Shown: one piece after another, positions 29,001 to 44,000 of the stretch | Position numbering within the stretch: position 1 is the stretch's first letter | Layout of the letters: each line of letters begins with the position of its first letter | Assembly (NCBI GenBank): GCA_008360955.1 | Contig: LUCM01010404.1 | Coordinates: forward strand, 1 to 64,000 | DNA length: 64,000 nt | Direction: 5' to 3' | Source of the DNA: Fasciolopsis buskii | Taxonomy: Eukaryota > Platyhelminthes > Trematoda > Plagiorchiida > Fasciolidae | The notes under the pieces: model-generated | Databases searched by the model: none | Told to the model about the DNA's origin: nothing | What the model saw: the letters and a program-made list of their open reading frames with translations, nothing else | Made by a program: the position numbers and the translations under genes

Positions 29001-32000
29001 TATGATTATCCGGCCACCTCGATAATGCTTGACATTTTGTGTGCGCTTGAGGCAATTCAGTGCTACTGTTACCGACTGCGTGTTACGTTTCTACGTCTAC
29101 CGGAGACCGGATTACCGCGTACGATGCGAATCGCAAAGGTTAACACAACTACGACGTTATCCTACTGATTGCATCAACCAAAAAGGCAAGTGCAAGAGCT
29201 TTAGGAGAGAGTCAACCGAAAGCGAAAGGTCGAAATAATTGGCAACCAATAAATGCTGACGATGAATAAACAATAAAATTAAGTTATTTTTATGTTGTTT
29301 GGGAAAATTTTGTTTCAGCACCATGTGGCTCTTTTTTCGAGCGTGGCAAGTGGCGAGTCTATATCATTGCAGACGTCGTCGTTTTGCCTTTTTCTCCTCT
29401 CGTGACACCACCATTCAAGTTGGCGGAAACCGCAATCAGCCGTCGGTTATTCTGCTTCATCCGGTCAGATGCGCCATTGCAAACTTTATTCGTGGAGGCG
29501 ATGAAATATTTAGTATTATTTTAGTTTGTGCGAGAATATCAAGACAAATGCTGCACGAACTAGCTGTCCAATCATCCGCATGTTTTTTTCGTTACAAATG
29601 TATCAGATGGTTGACTGACTGCATCTAGAAATAAAGGACAAACCTCTGAATCTTACTCTCAAAAACAAACCAATAATACTTTGAAATCAAAGGGAGATCT
29701 TTTAAGTTTAACTGACTCCCCGAAAAGAAAGCAGGACCTAATCCATAAAAATTAAGAATTCCTAGTGTTTTTGGCTTCATCGAGCTTTGGAGTTTTTAAT
29801 CCATGCGCAAATACTACATAAAACGACCCACAAAATTACTGGATATATCGTTTGATGATCTCAATGATTACCCGTTGACCACGCAATGAGATGCAACAGA
29901 AGTAAGTTAAATTTCCAAGAATGAGAATGCCACAGAAGACATTTTTCAAAGCACCGGACTCGCACTAGAATCACCGTTAGTATCTATGGCTGTTGAACAT
30001 AGTTGGAGACCATGACGATTAGCTGCAGAGGGCACGGGTAGACGGATGATTGAACAAAAACTGCCCGGGGATTCCTAATTAATGAGCGGCAATAACCGGG
30101 AAAAAGATCATGCAGTTCCGAGGAAATTTTGTCATCCTTCCGTCCATAAACGAGAGTATTTACACTGATCATAGTTCTAACTGCACCCCAATGCCCGATT
30201 ACTTATTTTAGCCAGACTAAGAAATTGTTTTGAATCTACGCAGCCGAATCATCTCGGTTGTTCTGGTTGGCATATATGCGTACGCATCTATCCGGGTTTT
30301 CCGTTCTTCAGATAATTTAACATTTAAAAAACTTTCAAAGTTATACGTTTAGAATGAGTAATACAAAATGGCTAACGTTAGGCTAGAAAATCATCGATTT
30401 GCCTTAATTCAAAAGCTGCCGAATGCTGGGACTATACTTTGTAATATATACTTCGTTCATGACTTTCAAAGAAGCCCATAAAAAATGTATCCATTCTGAT
30501 AACATGTCTCTGATTTTCTCCCCGACTTTACTTTATCTATCCAACAAAAGGTCTTCCTATAGTGGTTTGAACTTCTGAAGAGACCAACAGACGCTTCAGC
30601 ATTAGCCAATTCGTTCCAAGTCATCGGATATGGTCAGGTTGTTCAGGTTGCCTTATTTCAACGTGAAAATTGATAGTTCGAATTCTCCCACATGCAGCCA
30701 CTTTCCCAAATTCTTGGTGCGCAACTGGTCGCTATCCCATTCCTGACTACAAGTTATCGTATCACACCAATCATTACTGGAATTGCAAAAAACAATAATA
30801 AAAGCCGATTCCGCCGAGGTAGGTACCAGAAGAGCTAGCATGTGTGATGATTCCTGTATATTGTTCCTCTTCGTCGTTTCTTTTAAGGTCACTGTTACTT
30901 TCGTTCACGTTGCTTCTAATGACACCTAGATTTCAGGATCTTTACCAGATGTTTGTGTATAGCTACCTAGTTGTGACCATCATCCTGTGTTAGAACAAGC
31001 GGAAGATTTTCAGAGAGGAAAATGAGAATGGACCTCACGAACAACCTGCAGAAATTGGAGTTCCCTGACAATCAATTAGTCATTCTTGCATTACGTGATT
31101 GATAAACACACTATTGCTTTGAAATCTTTCAAGTTGGTTTGCAAAACTTTGATTTCACAATAAATAACTGGACAGAATGTTACTTCAGATATACGGAAAC
31201 ATTGAAATTTAACTGCAAAAGCCGGAATGAGGCAACCTATGGAGCTCGGTGCATGATAGACCTCTGTAGACTCACTCTGCTGTGACTCAAAGACACCACC
31301 ATCTTCCTTCTTTCATTCTCAAGAATTCACCTAAATGTTTCGTTCAGAATCAAAGTGGTTGAAAGTGCATTCAGTGAATGAAGTTATTCGTATTCTTCTG
31401 TAAAGGTATTTTATATCAACCTATGCATTAGCGATACTTCCTCTGAGCGTACACGACCGGATTAGCGGATATTCACCCTCACCAGTCAAATCACCGTGTG
31501 GTTTTTAAGTGGGCCCATGATCCATTCATGACTTCAATGCTCTGAATGCGATTATGGAACCGAACTAGGGCTTGCGTTACATATGATGAGCATTTATATT
31601 AGTGATTCGAGAAACATGTTTGATTCAACGAGGATTTATTCACACCTGGTAACTCTTTACGTATAAGTTGAGGAAAACAAGTGTACTAAATTTAGGAAAC
31701 CTTTAGTTAGCCCTCGAGGATTTCTACTAGACATTAACGATTTCAGGACATGCTAACATCGCCAAAATCGAAAGGGCATGCAGAAAGTGTCAAAATTTAT
31801 TCGTCCTTAAAAAAGGGGAATAGGTTATGCCAATTAGTAGTTGGATTCGTGGACCTAAACTTTTTTTTCCCACAACATACAATCTTTTCATTCTGAGTTG
31901 AAGCGGTAGGTGAAAGGGAACAGCATCAACGAGTACACCTCACAATCTCGTGGAACTATTTCCGTGAAAACAACTCATTCACACGAGGTTTATAACTCAA

Positions 32001-35000
32001 CTGTCGTTAAAACTACTCAATTAGGAATGAAGTGTCCTGAAAATGATAGGATGGTTCTGAGTCCTGCTTAACGTCATTCGATGTGACTGGAACAAAAATA
32101 CCCAGCTTCGTACTCTTCTTTGTTTAAATACCCAAAGTTGCATATGACTTTTAATAATCTACTCTCTTCTACTAGAAAATGCATGCGTTAAAAATGATAT
32201 TGCTGGTAGAAGAAGCAGATGCCGATAGCTCGGGTACCGTGGACCAATTATCCTCGGGTTGTTTTCCACTCAGCCTATTTAGAATGATCACTCCCGGTTT
32301 TGGGATAGTTTACCCCGTTGGCAAATCCGCGTCTAGTATGCATATGCCCGTTCTGAACAATGATAACCCGACCTGCATTTTTTTGGTCTATTGAGTGAGT
32401 CGTTCTGCTCTGATTCTGGGGACTTCTTATTTCTATTGGTTACTGCCTGATAGTTTACAATATTTCAAGATCGAGTCCTCCACCAAGTTAAGACGCGCTC
32501 GATTTTGGTGCTAATCCTTGATTTTCCTTACATTTTTTACGTGTTGTTGTATTGTTTCATGTTCCGAGCCTTCTGTTCACTTTTTCGAGACTCATAAATA
32601 TACCCGAGGTAATGAAGAATTTGCAGTCTGAATACACTCTTCAATCCGAAACTGAAGGCCGAGATTGTTATGATGAAACTAAAGGCAATTAAGCGCTGAC
32701 CCAGTGGGTACCCAAGTGGAAACGAAGGGGACAGTATGGGTGAGTTAACATTTGAGAAACGACAATTTACATCATCTATGTTCTATTGGTGTGAGCACAA
32801 ACGACATGTGTTTGAAGCAGTGTGTTGACTTACCGACGATTGTTGCAAATATAAATAGGCCAACAAGGTAGGAAATGCATGTGAAAGCATACCTGGAATA
32901 AAGCACAACAATGACCGGTTAGCGTCTTGAGAAACGAAGGTTTGGGTAGATTGACAAAGTTCATCACTTGGGTTTGGGACAATCTGGCGAGCATAAAGAA
33001 AATTCACTGCCAGAAATTCACTTGCTTGGGTAGGATTTTAACGTGGCACACGGACTTTGTTCAACCTTTGATACAAATACACTTCGCTCGCTAATGCATG
33101 AGGTCATAGGATAACAGTTCGGAAATTTCGCTTATATACATCAGACTTATTGTCTGATATTGGCGTTTATCAAAGCAATTTAACGAAGTGACCTTTTCTT
33201 ACGTGTCCCGCTAAGGAGACATTTTTGTGAGTCAGTCTGAAATAGGCCAATTATTTCACGAATATGTTTAGTTGTGAACTGATGTCAAGTGCAGCTACAA
33301 AAGCTATGACGAACATAGGTAAGTGTCCAGTGTAAAAATGGTCAACCTCGTTCGGCGAATCCTCTTAGCTTGACTGACTTAATATAAACCATGCAAACAC
33401 ACGGGCAACATTCATATGACGGTTCGAAAACCCCATGTGGTCCACGACAGATAAGCACACTTTTTTCGTGAGATATGGAAATGAGATAATCACGCGGAAT
33501 TATTTAGGACCACAACTGTGTTGTTTGTTAAAGGTGCCCCTGGCGAGTTTAGCCCATACCTCACGGATAAGGGTTTGATAATTCATCTCAGATGATTCCG
33601 TTTAAACACAACAAACTTTGGCATTCCGAAAAGTCCCAACATGGAACTACAAAAAGAAATCTTCCTTTCTGTCGTTATTCTTTTCCTTTCCACAAGTTGC
33701 TCACTGAGCGGCTAATTTAATCCTAGTAAAATCCATGTAAAACGCACAAGAAAAATTGAAAATATTAAATATCTTGGTTTTAACTGGCTGTTCATCATGA
33801 CTTTATTCAAGGTAATCGGTACTCAAGGTAAGACTGAGTCAGGGAATCGATAAGTACTCTGGAAATATGTCATCACTTAACCTCCAGTCATTATTCGACC
33901 AACTCGCAAGCATGCGCTCCGTCGATAATTAGAAATGTGAGATTCACAAATTTCAGACAGCAGCGCAACAATAAAGCACGTGGTCATGGGCCAATCGTTT
34001 CATTCGCACATCACGTTCACTGGTGCATGATAACACTGACTGCCCTTCAGACAAGCACGTCAATCAACCAGCCACCCAACAAGTTTTTATCCACTTCAGA
34101 CACTCAATGTCAAAGCGTATGATCACCAGTTCTCTCTTCTTACAAAGTGTCAAGGAGTTTCGATCAAACCTGAATGCAGTATGCGTACATCTACATGATT
34201 CGTTCCAGTAGTCAAATTAGCGATCGAGAAGTCACTGATCGGGAGCAATCTAAAGATGTGCATGATGATAAAATCGCTCACCGTTAAAACAAGCTCGACT
34301 AACTATCTTCTGCATGCATAACTGGTGATGAAGACTTTGCTGAATTTCAATTTTTTTTAAGAAATTACCATACACTATGTTCTTCGATTTTTTCCCAAAA
34401 TACTACCAAACCCATTTTGAGTGTTTGTCTATATGAAACCATTTCCTGTATTTTTCCACTTGTAGATGGGGCAAAAGAGGAGGAAACAGTTTGACTATTT
34501 AAAGCCTTGTGATATTCCTCGACCTAAAAAAAACCGAGAATACAAATCAGGTTAAACACTTCGACAGAACTGTGTCCTTACTTAATGAAAACACAATTTG
34601 TGTTCTCTCCTGCCTACGGTTTGAAGCACATGAACTACATTTTTCGAAGTGATTGATCGTAGATGGACCGGTGCACTTATTGTGAATGAATTACTGCTGA
34701 AAACTGTCGATACGGCGAATATTCTTAACAACTCTTCATACAAACTGAAGTACTGATACTCGGATCAATAATGTACTCACTATGAGTAGATACTCGCGTT
34801 GGGGTGATCGTGTTACTACAACGGTCCTAAATCCACTTCAATTTGGGCACCAGTTCGTGAGAGAAAATATACTGTGGGAACAGTACCAATTAGTGAACCC
34901 GTTCGTGTTTGGAATATTTACATGTTTTTCTCCGTATAAGTCTTACTTGCTAATTGCGATTATGTGAAGTTCGACGACTGCATTCAATTTGTAGTTTTTT

Positions 35001-38000
35001 TATTCGGGAATGAGCAACCTGATGTTACATTCCAGAAAAAAGCCGCATCATACAACCTGGAAAGTGTTTCCATATGTATAAATAATTTTGTCTGATATAA
35101 GCTGCATTCATATTGAATCGCAATGAAACTGCTATTTGACTGGTGGTCAGCACCGCATGTCTTCCTTTGAGGAAACAGAACTGTTTAGAACAAGGCCACA
35201 TGGAACAAGTTTGCTTTTGGTAACTGCATTTCCTGGTTAAATGACTTATGTAGAATTGCAAGGATACGTAGAAAAAAGAAAAGTGTGAGCAACAAGAACG
35301 ATATGCATTTCAGGAAGTGATTAGCAGGAAATGGGTGACGGGCAATGTGTAACCCAGAAAAGCCTAAAGAGAATTGTGCATTGTGGATTGGGCTTGTTCA
35401 AAGGAATCATGCGGCAGCCGGATTCAGGTCAAGTATCCCAATTTGAACAAAACTTCCACTTGGATGCTGTACTTCAAAATTTTGGAGCCAAGAGGCAGCC
35501 ATCTGCCTAAATAGCTCAAATTCTACCACGGACCATCCACAAAATCCAATCTGGAACATGCTTTGTGCAACACTGAATGACCGTTTACGTAGCTCGCATT
35601 CGAGAGCCGTGCCCACAGTGGCTCAGAGCCAAATCATAGGCCTAGACAGTGGAAGGTTACCCTTTCGAATCCGGTTTGTGACGGCTACTCCTAGGTGGCT
35701 GGTGCATAGGTTGATTTTCCATTCTATGTAATATCTTAATCCATGTAAAATTTGGGAACACCTGAATTTCAACCATCATAATGGATTATGTCCACTTATG
35801 TTAAGCAATGAAACTTAGAAAGAAAATGCTTGTGAGTAATTGAGATTGATTAGCTCAGAAAAACGGGGTGGGATCGTGAACAGGTTTAGATAAAATAGTA
35901 ACTGATTTGAAAGCCGAGCATCCACAAGTTCAGCCATTGCGAACTGCAGTTTTTCTTCGGTTTTGACTAGTTTCATCTGATCTTGTAGATCACTTTAAAG
36001 GTTTCTTCTTGCTTGGCCTGCCCCGGGCAGGCAAGATATTCAATAACAGGACTGGAAAATGTGCATTTATCCGCTTCCCACTGATGCTTGTTTATTTTCG
36101 CCTTTTCGCGCAGGAAACCGCTTCTCCTTTGGTCAAACATAACAACCACCAGCGGACAAGTGAATATACCGTCATAGATAAGGTCTAGAGGGGTAGTTCC
36201 TATTTAAAATTAGAAATGCCAGCCGAACGGCATACTAAAATAGCAGGAAGTGTAACGGCAGTTGATGCACCAGCGTTTCTACTCAGAAGTGCACAACTTG
36301 AGTCCTCTTGCGCCGGCGACTGCATGCAAATTTCCGCCTGCTTCTTTGTTTACCCTATAGCTATACTGGGTTTCTCTATCTGTGTTGCCTAAAGCAGTTC
36401 GTGGGAAACCTGTCTTTAAACGGTTTTCATTTTTGGTCAACTGCCTCGCAAAGTTTCACTTATTCACAGTTCTGTTTGACTCAGCTATGACAGCTTGGCA
36501 CTGAGAAACTCAAAGCTGAGAGTACGTTCTTTTCCACCGAGGTGGCTTAGTCCAGTAGAATTGGCCCCATTCAAATTGATTGAATTTTGAAATGATAAGG
36601 TTAGCCCAAGTTACTGTCGTGGTGTGACTGACGCTTGATAGTGATAAATTTTAACATATCGTCACGTCCGGTTGAAAGAACTATAGCTTTAGGTGATTTT
36701 TCTTAATCACTGGGAAAATGATAGACCAGGGTAAATTTCATTGTCGGTTTCTGACGCTCCTGCGCCAACATGCAGCTAGCCATCGGAAGCCGTAGAAGCA
36801 CCTTAAGGCGTATTCTTGTTTATAAGGAACAGCATGTACGCACCGCGTCTACTTGGGGATGCCACCATTAGCAGGGGGATTCGGTCAGGTGCAGACGTGC
36901 AGTACCGATGGTTCCTAACAAGAATAAAACAGCTGCGTACAGTACTTCCAAAATTAATGCCGACCAGATGGAACTTGGCGGAAGGTCTCACTGCCTGATT
37001 CATTCTTCTCGTCACCATGATTTGATTTTTTTCTCACTCTAAGTTGTATTACGAAAACAGACTTTTTCTACCTATGTAGAGTGTGAAACTTGGCTTATCT
37101 AAGTATGATCCTCATTTATGTAGTTTCTGGATGTAAGTTCCTTTGGCGGGGCTAATTCTTATTTAAGAAGGATGGTTTCGACGGCCTTGACTCACCTCCC
37201 GTCTGCTTTGTTCTATGATTTACGAAGTTATCTAATCAAACGCAATTCGGCTGCACATTGATTTGTGTTCCACGTTTTTCGTCTGGAATAAAATGGGAAC
37301 TTATCGACGGCTTTCGTGACATATCTACTAGTTTGCATTCAAACGAAAGCAATCCAACCCAGTGGACACAATCACACGTACACTAAATAAGAGATGCTGG
37401 TGACAAAAAATGGCAAAAAGAACATCCAAACAGGCAGTAAACAGGTCCAACAAATAATATTTGCACTGACTTTATCATAGAATGTATAAGGCATAGGGAG
37501 CGGAGATCATGTTCGAATTCCGGCAACAACTAGTCACTCAATAAACTAGCCAGCTGTTGTGCTTTGTTGAAGATGCCAACAAACTCCCGCTATTTGTGCA
37601 CATAGTGAGCTCCGTAAAAGGTCAAAATGACTGCCACATTCAACGTGCCCCCAAATCCCAGTAGAAATACAATTTCCAGAAACACTTCTTTGTTCTCTCT
37701 TGTTCCTACTTCATGCACCATACCAGTGTGTGCATATCAAATGGATGTACACAGCAGAACTCATAACTTCAACAGAATCAATCCCACAGACAAAAGTTTA
37801 AAAATAGAGGATTTATGAACAGATCGTTAGGAATGTTTTTGCAATGAAGCTTCGAGGTGAAGACAAGCCATCTTATAGCCACTCATCCTCAGTAGGAAAA
37901 TCACCCGGATATCACTCTTGAAACCAAAGCCGACTCAAAACCGATAGTGAATGGTCCCACCTGTACTGAATGAAGTAGATTACCATTTTACTAAACAAAC

Positions 38001-41000
38001 TGAGAGTTCTTTTTTTTGTCACATCATCAGACGGAAAGTACACTGAAAACACTAAGACTAGCAATCTTTGGATCACTGTCCACGTGCCAACCGAATTGAT
38101 AGCTTGTGCTTTAAAGTAGAACAAAACCCAAAATCTAGGTGTCACCACGAAATGAAACATATCTGGATCGTTAAGGTTTAGTTGATAATTTGATCTATGA
38201 CTATCCAAATCCGTGCCATAAACATCTATATTTTTATCGTCAGCAGCCTGCCAGTCGTCCTCTGGTTTTCTCAGACTCAGATATGACAACTGTGACATAT
38301 TCGTCAGGAGAAACCTGGTCTGTTCCACAGACAAACGACAAAAATGTAATGCTTCAGATAACCAAATGATTATTGCGGAAATAGTGAACTAGACATTTGA
38401 CTCTTTCGGTAAGCAATCTGCTGCTCTGATGTGCACATTTAATGCTAGCCTCCATGCAAGCCGATTAGGTCTCCAAAACTCACAGTTTTGTGCTCTTTAT
38501 TCTTTTCTGCTCCACACAATCACTTGACCAATCTCCATATGAGTCAGATCTTGGACGATTAATCACTTGCCCAAAACACTGTTCATCCAAAAACAACATC
38601 AGCGAATATCCTTTGCATCCTTCGCAGTCCGGCTGATCAGTCCATTGAATTGATCAACTATTGGTGGCTTGTTTAGTCTCTGTTCATGCTGCACATACTT
38701 GAGGCAGAAATCCAGAAACATTCGATAACGGTAATTCAACTAATCTAGCAGTCTCGTTACCAAAATGGTCCCATTGCTCCAATTCGTAAACGTGAGAAGC
38801 ATGTGTGACGGAACTCCTATTTGGCCATGTGTAGGGACTAAAAACTGTCCATACAGCAAAACCTTGTATGGGGAAAACTTTCGATCTCTTCTCCCAACCA
38901 TATCCGAAATACATCGTATACATGGATTCTACTCTGACTTTCTGATTCAAATGAGAATAATTTTTTTGCTTTTGTATTGACAGAACCTGTCCTACGATTC
39001 CATTAAAAGGTTTGCCATTTCGGAAACATAATCTTAACAATAAAGGCACGGTAAATTTTTGCGAAAACAAAGGGGTTTTCGCTGCTTCAGAATGTACAGA
39101 ATAACGCAGAAAAATGAGCCAGAAACGGATGATTTTGGTGTCATCGTTTAAGGATTTCCGAAAAGAACACTGCAAATCGTTGTTCTTTATGGGATCGCTT
39201 TCCGATTTTCCTTCGAAAATCATTTGGCCTGCACGACACAAAAAATAAAAGCCATTTATATAAACGTGGACAGCTGCCGAAGCGGATTCGTAGTCTTTTG
39301 GTAAGATTTCGAATATTCCGAGAATTCTCGGTTGGCGGAAGAGTATTTTAAGACAGACTGCGGTTTAAATTACTGTCTGTCACTGCAACTTGATGAACCC
39401 CATTTCATATTTCCTCTCTTCCGGTCTGATGGAACTGGTCGAAGTAGCGTAACAATGGAAAGCGTATCTATCGTGTGCTCATTTTTTAGTCTGATGACTA
39501 GAGGTCTAACGCGTCGCCCTTTCCCAATACACGAAAGTGGCCAAAAACACTTACGCTCATCAGTTGTCTTTTGCCGGATATCAGCTAAATCATTTTATTT
39601 TATTTTAAATTATTTTCCTCCCCTTAGTCACAATGTTTTCAGCTCAGCAGGCACACTTAAACGGAACTTGAAAATTTCAATAGCTGAGAAAAAGACCAAG
39701 GTGGTTTACGGGTTTGCAATGCGCGAGCTGATTTTGAGTGACACCGAATACTTCGATGATTGAAAAAAAGGACGGGGATAAATAAATTCTAAAATATGAG
39801 GCAGAAAGTTGGTACTTTTTGTCTGGGATTAGCCAATAATTAATTCATTCATTCATTCCCAACAACGGGAGTGTTATTTGGAATCGTGGCAGTGCGATAC
39901 GCACAACCCAAAGTGACTTGGTATCTTTGTGGCTACGGAAGATATCAACTGATGACAATATTTCTGTCTAGTTCCTCACCTATTATGTGTATTTTCGGGA
40001 GATTCTGTATAAATTTCATTTGCCGCCCTGCTCGAGATAACCAACCTCGAAGCACGTACAGTTTACTTCGTCGTGTTTAGTTACATAATTACTTCTAAGA
40101 ATATTGTTCATCCAGCAAATATATTTGTGCAGTGATTAGCTGCGATGATTAAATGCACCAAATATTTCGAAAAGAATTCGAATGTTCCTCTGAATGGTTT
40201 TTTGGTTTTCCACACTTTTGTCTGTCCACGCTGTGTTCGTGAAACGTTTATCGACATCGTTTCCTCAAAAAGGCCAGACAAGTAGGAGATATTAAGAAGT
40301 TATGAACTATGGGGAACCGAGAATATTCTTCCTTGTATGGACTAGTGTATACTTCTACAATAAACTACCATGCAGTTCTGACAAGGTGTCAGTAGCAATT
40401 GGTATTGTTTTCTTTTACTTCCTTTATTAATGAAGTACCAGTGCACATCACTTTTCAGCAAAGGGGACCCAGCCAACAGGGGATTGCAAGGTGGGCAAGT
40501 TGACCGGCTGTGGGGGGATTTGATCCGCGACCTTTGCGTTCAAACGCCACGGCCTTACCCGCTTGGCCGATGTTATTAAAGTGCTTTGTCTTCCTAGTAG
40601 TTCATCTGCGGACTGCAGGTTTGCTGTTATCTGTTCATCCAAATGAATATTTAGTTGTCGGTGCCTCAATATGCGATAGCATGTTCTAGTCGATATCAGT
40701 AACGCCTACAGTTTGTCACGCCGTATATACATAATTTTTACCGCCAGTGTACAGCTGAATTGTTGATATCGACTACCGAAGGTGTTAGCTCACTAAGGCG
40801 CCCGTATTCAATTAAGTTTATACATAATCGACAGGATAGGCTTTGATTTGGTCACATGTAAACAGGAAATGCCATTCTTATGCGGAGTCTTTCTAAATAA
40901 GAGAAATATATGGGCTGAAAATAAATAGAGACAATCTAAGAAGGAAACCACCCATAAGAAATAGGGGCAAACAGACTGGACAAATTCTGTTGGCATCCCA

Positions 41001-44000
41001 CATGGATCGGGAATATAAGGAGCTTGAGACCATCTAAAGAAAATTTGAACCAACCATTGAAATTTCCCAATATCAAACACCATTAACCTATTAACTAGTG
41101 TCTCCTCTGGAATCACTGCCCGTTTTGTTTTGTCGTATCAGTCTGCACCTACCATTTGTCCTAAACCGGATTCTCACTATTGCCAGGAGCGTTGGTTTGT
41201 TGTTTTTGGTTAGCTTTGTTGGTCTCTGTCATCGACATGGTTTTTGTCGTAACTCATAATTCAGTGAACCGAAAAAAACACTATCCAGGTCTGCTAGTTT
41301 TACACGTTAATTTGTTGTAAACAACATGGCAGAAATTTGGACCATTTTGTTTTACACTGTCAGTTTAGTCTCTTGGCTTTCCTCGAAAATTCACTTGAGG
41401 GATTTACAGATGCCGTTAGACAGGTGCATAGTCCAAACGACACTCATTTTCTTTCATTCAGGCAACGTCAACTCACGAAGGCCCGAGACGTATGAATCTA
41501 CTCCGTCAGATCCATTTCATTTACCCTCTTTCACGCACAAACACCGAGGGCCACTATGCCGGTGTCTCATTAGTAACTCCCGGCTTGCCAGTATCAAACA
41601 TGCACGGTGGTCCGAAGATTTCAGGCACATAGATAGTTAAACACCCAAAAAATCCGTACAATGGCTTGTTGACCCCAAATGAAGCCAACATCGCTGGAAA
41701 AGATAATGGGACCCGAGGCTCAGCATCAACCTTCTCATTCCTAACCCTACACACTGACACAGAAACATATGAACGCACTTTGTTAAACGTCCAGTGGTTT
41801 TAGGCGCCCATCTCAGGACCACATATCTTTAAAATCAAGATTGAGAAATACTGACTACGATAAAAGTAACTGGACAACTTGGCAGTTATGTAGACTATTC
41901 TGTGTTACGTGGAAACATCATGTGACATAATGCATCGAATTTTCCACACGCTCCGAACGAAACTCGGTTTGGATACGGCAGACTGAATCTAAAGTGAAAA
42001 TAACCTGTCGTGTTATAATTCTAAATAGGGGAAAAGTTTTCATCAACAAATGCCGAAAATGATTTGGCCTCAAGGAATAGTTATCAAACAACTTGGTGTA
42101 AATTGCGGCATTCATACCCTACACAGAAGTGATAAACACGAATTGATTTTGGTTTCTTAGCCTCCATGATTGGCAAATCATCAGAGTAACTGTAGTCACA
42201 AATCGTGCTATCTGCACTACGTCAAAACTGACCATGACGGGATTCGATTTTTTGCTGTGACAGATTTTGTCACACGTAGACTATCTCTCTGGCTATCCAT
42301 ACTCATTTACCATTTTGGACAAGCTGTACTATCTGATTTCAAAACAAGCATGAACAGAAATGTGCAAGCAATCAAACAGAGATTAAGCTTATTTACAGGC
42401 ACGACCGTATTTCGTGTCTGACTACTCAATAATGAAACCTTGATTTTCCATCAATTAGGTTTATGTGCAAGCTAAAGCCTAATTTGTGCATGCATTCGTC
42501 CATGAACGCGTTCGGGCATAAAACACTGCCGGTACTCGCCAAAGTTTCAACTGGCCAAACAATGAGGAGAGCTTATCCATTAAGACCATAGTGAACAGCG
42601 ACACATTTGCTGTAATTCACCTAACTTCAAATTAAACTGTAACCTCGATTCTGTCATACAATTAGCTTTGCCATTTTAAATTTTTTTCGCGGGTTTTAAC
42701 TAGGATGCGAAATCGTAGACTTCAAGCAAAAATATCAGGGTATTCCATGTGCCAGTTCTTTACAATTTCCACGAAGTGGAATGATCTCACATGCATTCTT
42801 TGCCACTGGTCAGTCTCAGTGGTTTCACCATTTCGCCCCTGGCCTGTTTTAGACTAGAGTTGTGCTACCTCCCGACTGCTAATAAATGAGGAGACCCAGT
42901 TTAGCCAAATTAGAGGACAAGAGCCTGCTTTTATGATTTCATCAAGATTTCCCGTTTAAGTGACACCAGAACAGAAAAAGCCATTTGTCACGTGCGCAGA
43001 TTAAGTAGTAGAGAAACATAAAAGCTCGTCAATCCGAAAAATCCATTAAACGAGTTCTTGGCTGGCAAATTGAAATTTTCTGACCAGTATCCGTCGACAA
43101 CTTTGCAATAGAAGGCTACTGTTGTTCCAGGAGCACAAAAACAGCTGGACAGGAAGGTTGAGTTAGAGTGACCACAATTTCAACCAACTGACATGCCTAA
43201 CTGATAAATACAGGAATTTGCATTCACGTTACCAACACCGAAACAACAAACCAACAGAAAAGAATAAATTGGCTAAACACTATTCGGGCCATATGAAACA
43301 GTTACAAACTAACTGATATCGAAGCTCGACAAAGGCTTCAGTCTAGTTATCCTTGGTTAGTCAGAGTAAAGATGAAAACCTCATTGGACGATCCATCCGA
43401 ATTTAAGAAAACTGCAAAGTTGACTGACAAATAATTCGGGCAGTGAAACAGTTTATATGAAATTATTGCTGACGAAAAAGTGAGGGGCCGTACACGACAG
43501 CGAATTTGAAATGCTAAGTCTAACTGGCCTAATATGTCTCGATTCTTCAGATTGCCGAAGACGAACAATCAAATTCAGTCTTCGGACTCGTTTCGGCCAT
43601 GCGCAAATCACCACATAAAGCGGTGGCGAAATGGTTAACTTGGTTTTCGAAACCAGTAAGATCAGCGATTTCAAAACATAGCTTGCGCGGTACCATGCAT
43701 TATGATCAAACAGGAGAAAAATAAAATTTCCAGCGACTCCATTTTTTACTTTGATGTTGGGTCATTTGTCCCTGGTATCATGAGTGACAAAATAGTTACA
43801 CGAAGATTATGCATATCAAAGCAAGCACTCTGTGCATAATAATCTCAAATGTTTCATGGGTGGTTGGGTTGATACTCTGATACAGATCCTTACACCGGAG
43901 CAGTCATCCGACGAACCACCAATGCCCGTGGTTAGCTGCCCCAAAAGTCGTTTTGCGGGCTATCACGTACAGTTATCTATAAATTAGCCAAACTGAATTG

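Noticed and set aside
36016..36032. GC-rich hairpin with 8-base arms (GCCTGCCC, GGGCAGGC)
   Set aside because: One short hairpin with a one-base centre in intron 1 and no T-run or partner gene. No role can be supported.
41554..41822. Overlapping minus frames, one reading VRNEKVDAEPRVPLSFPAM, as a nested gene
   Set aside because: Composition looks protein-like in places, but the frame has no recognisable motif and is short. It is not distinguishable from chance.
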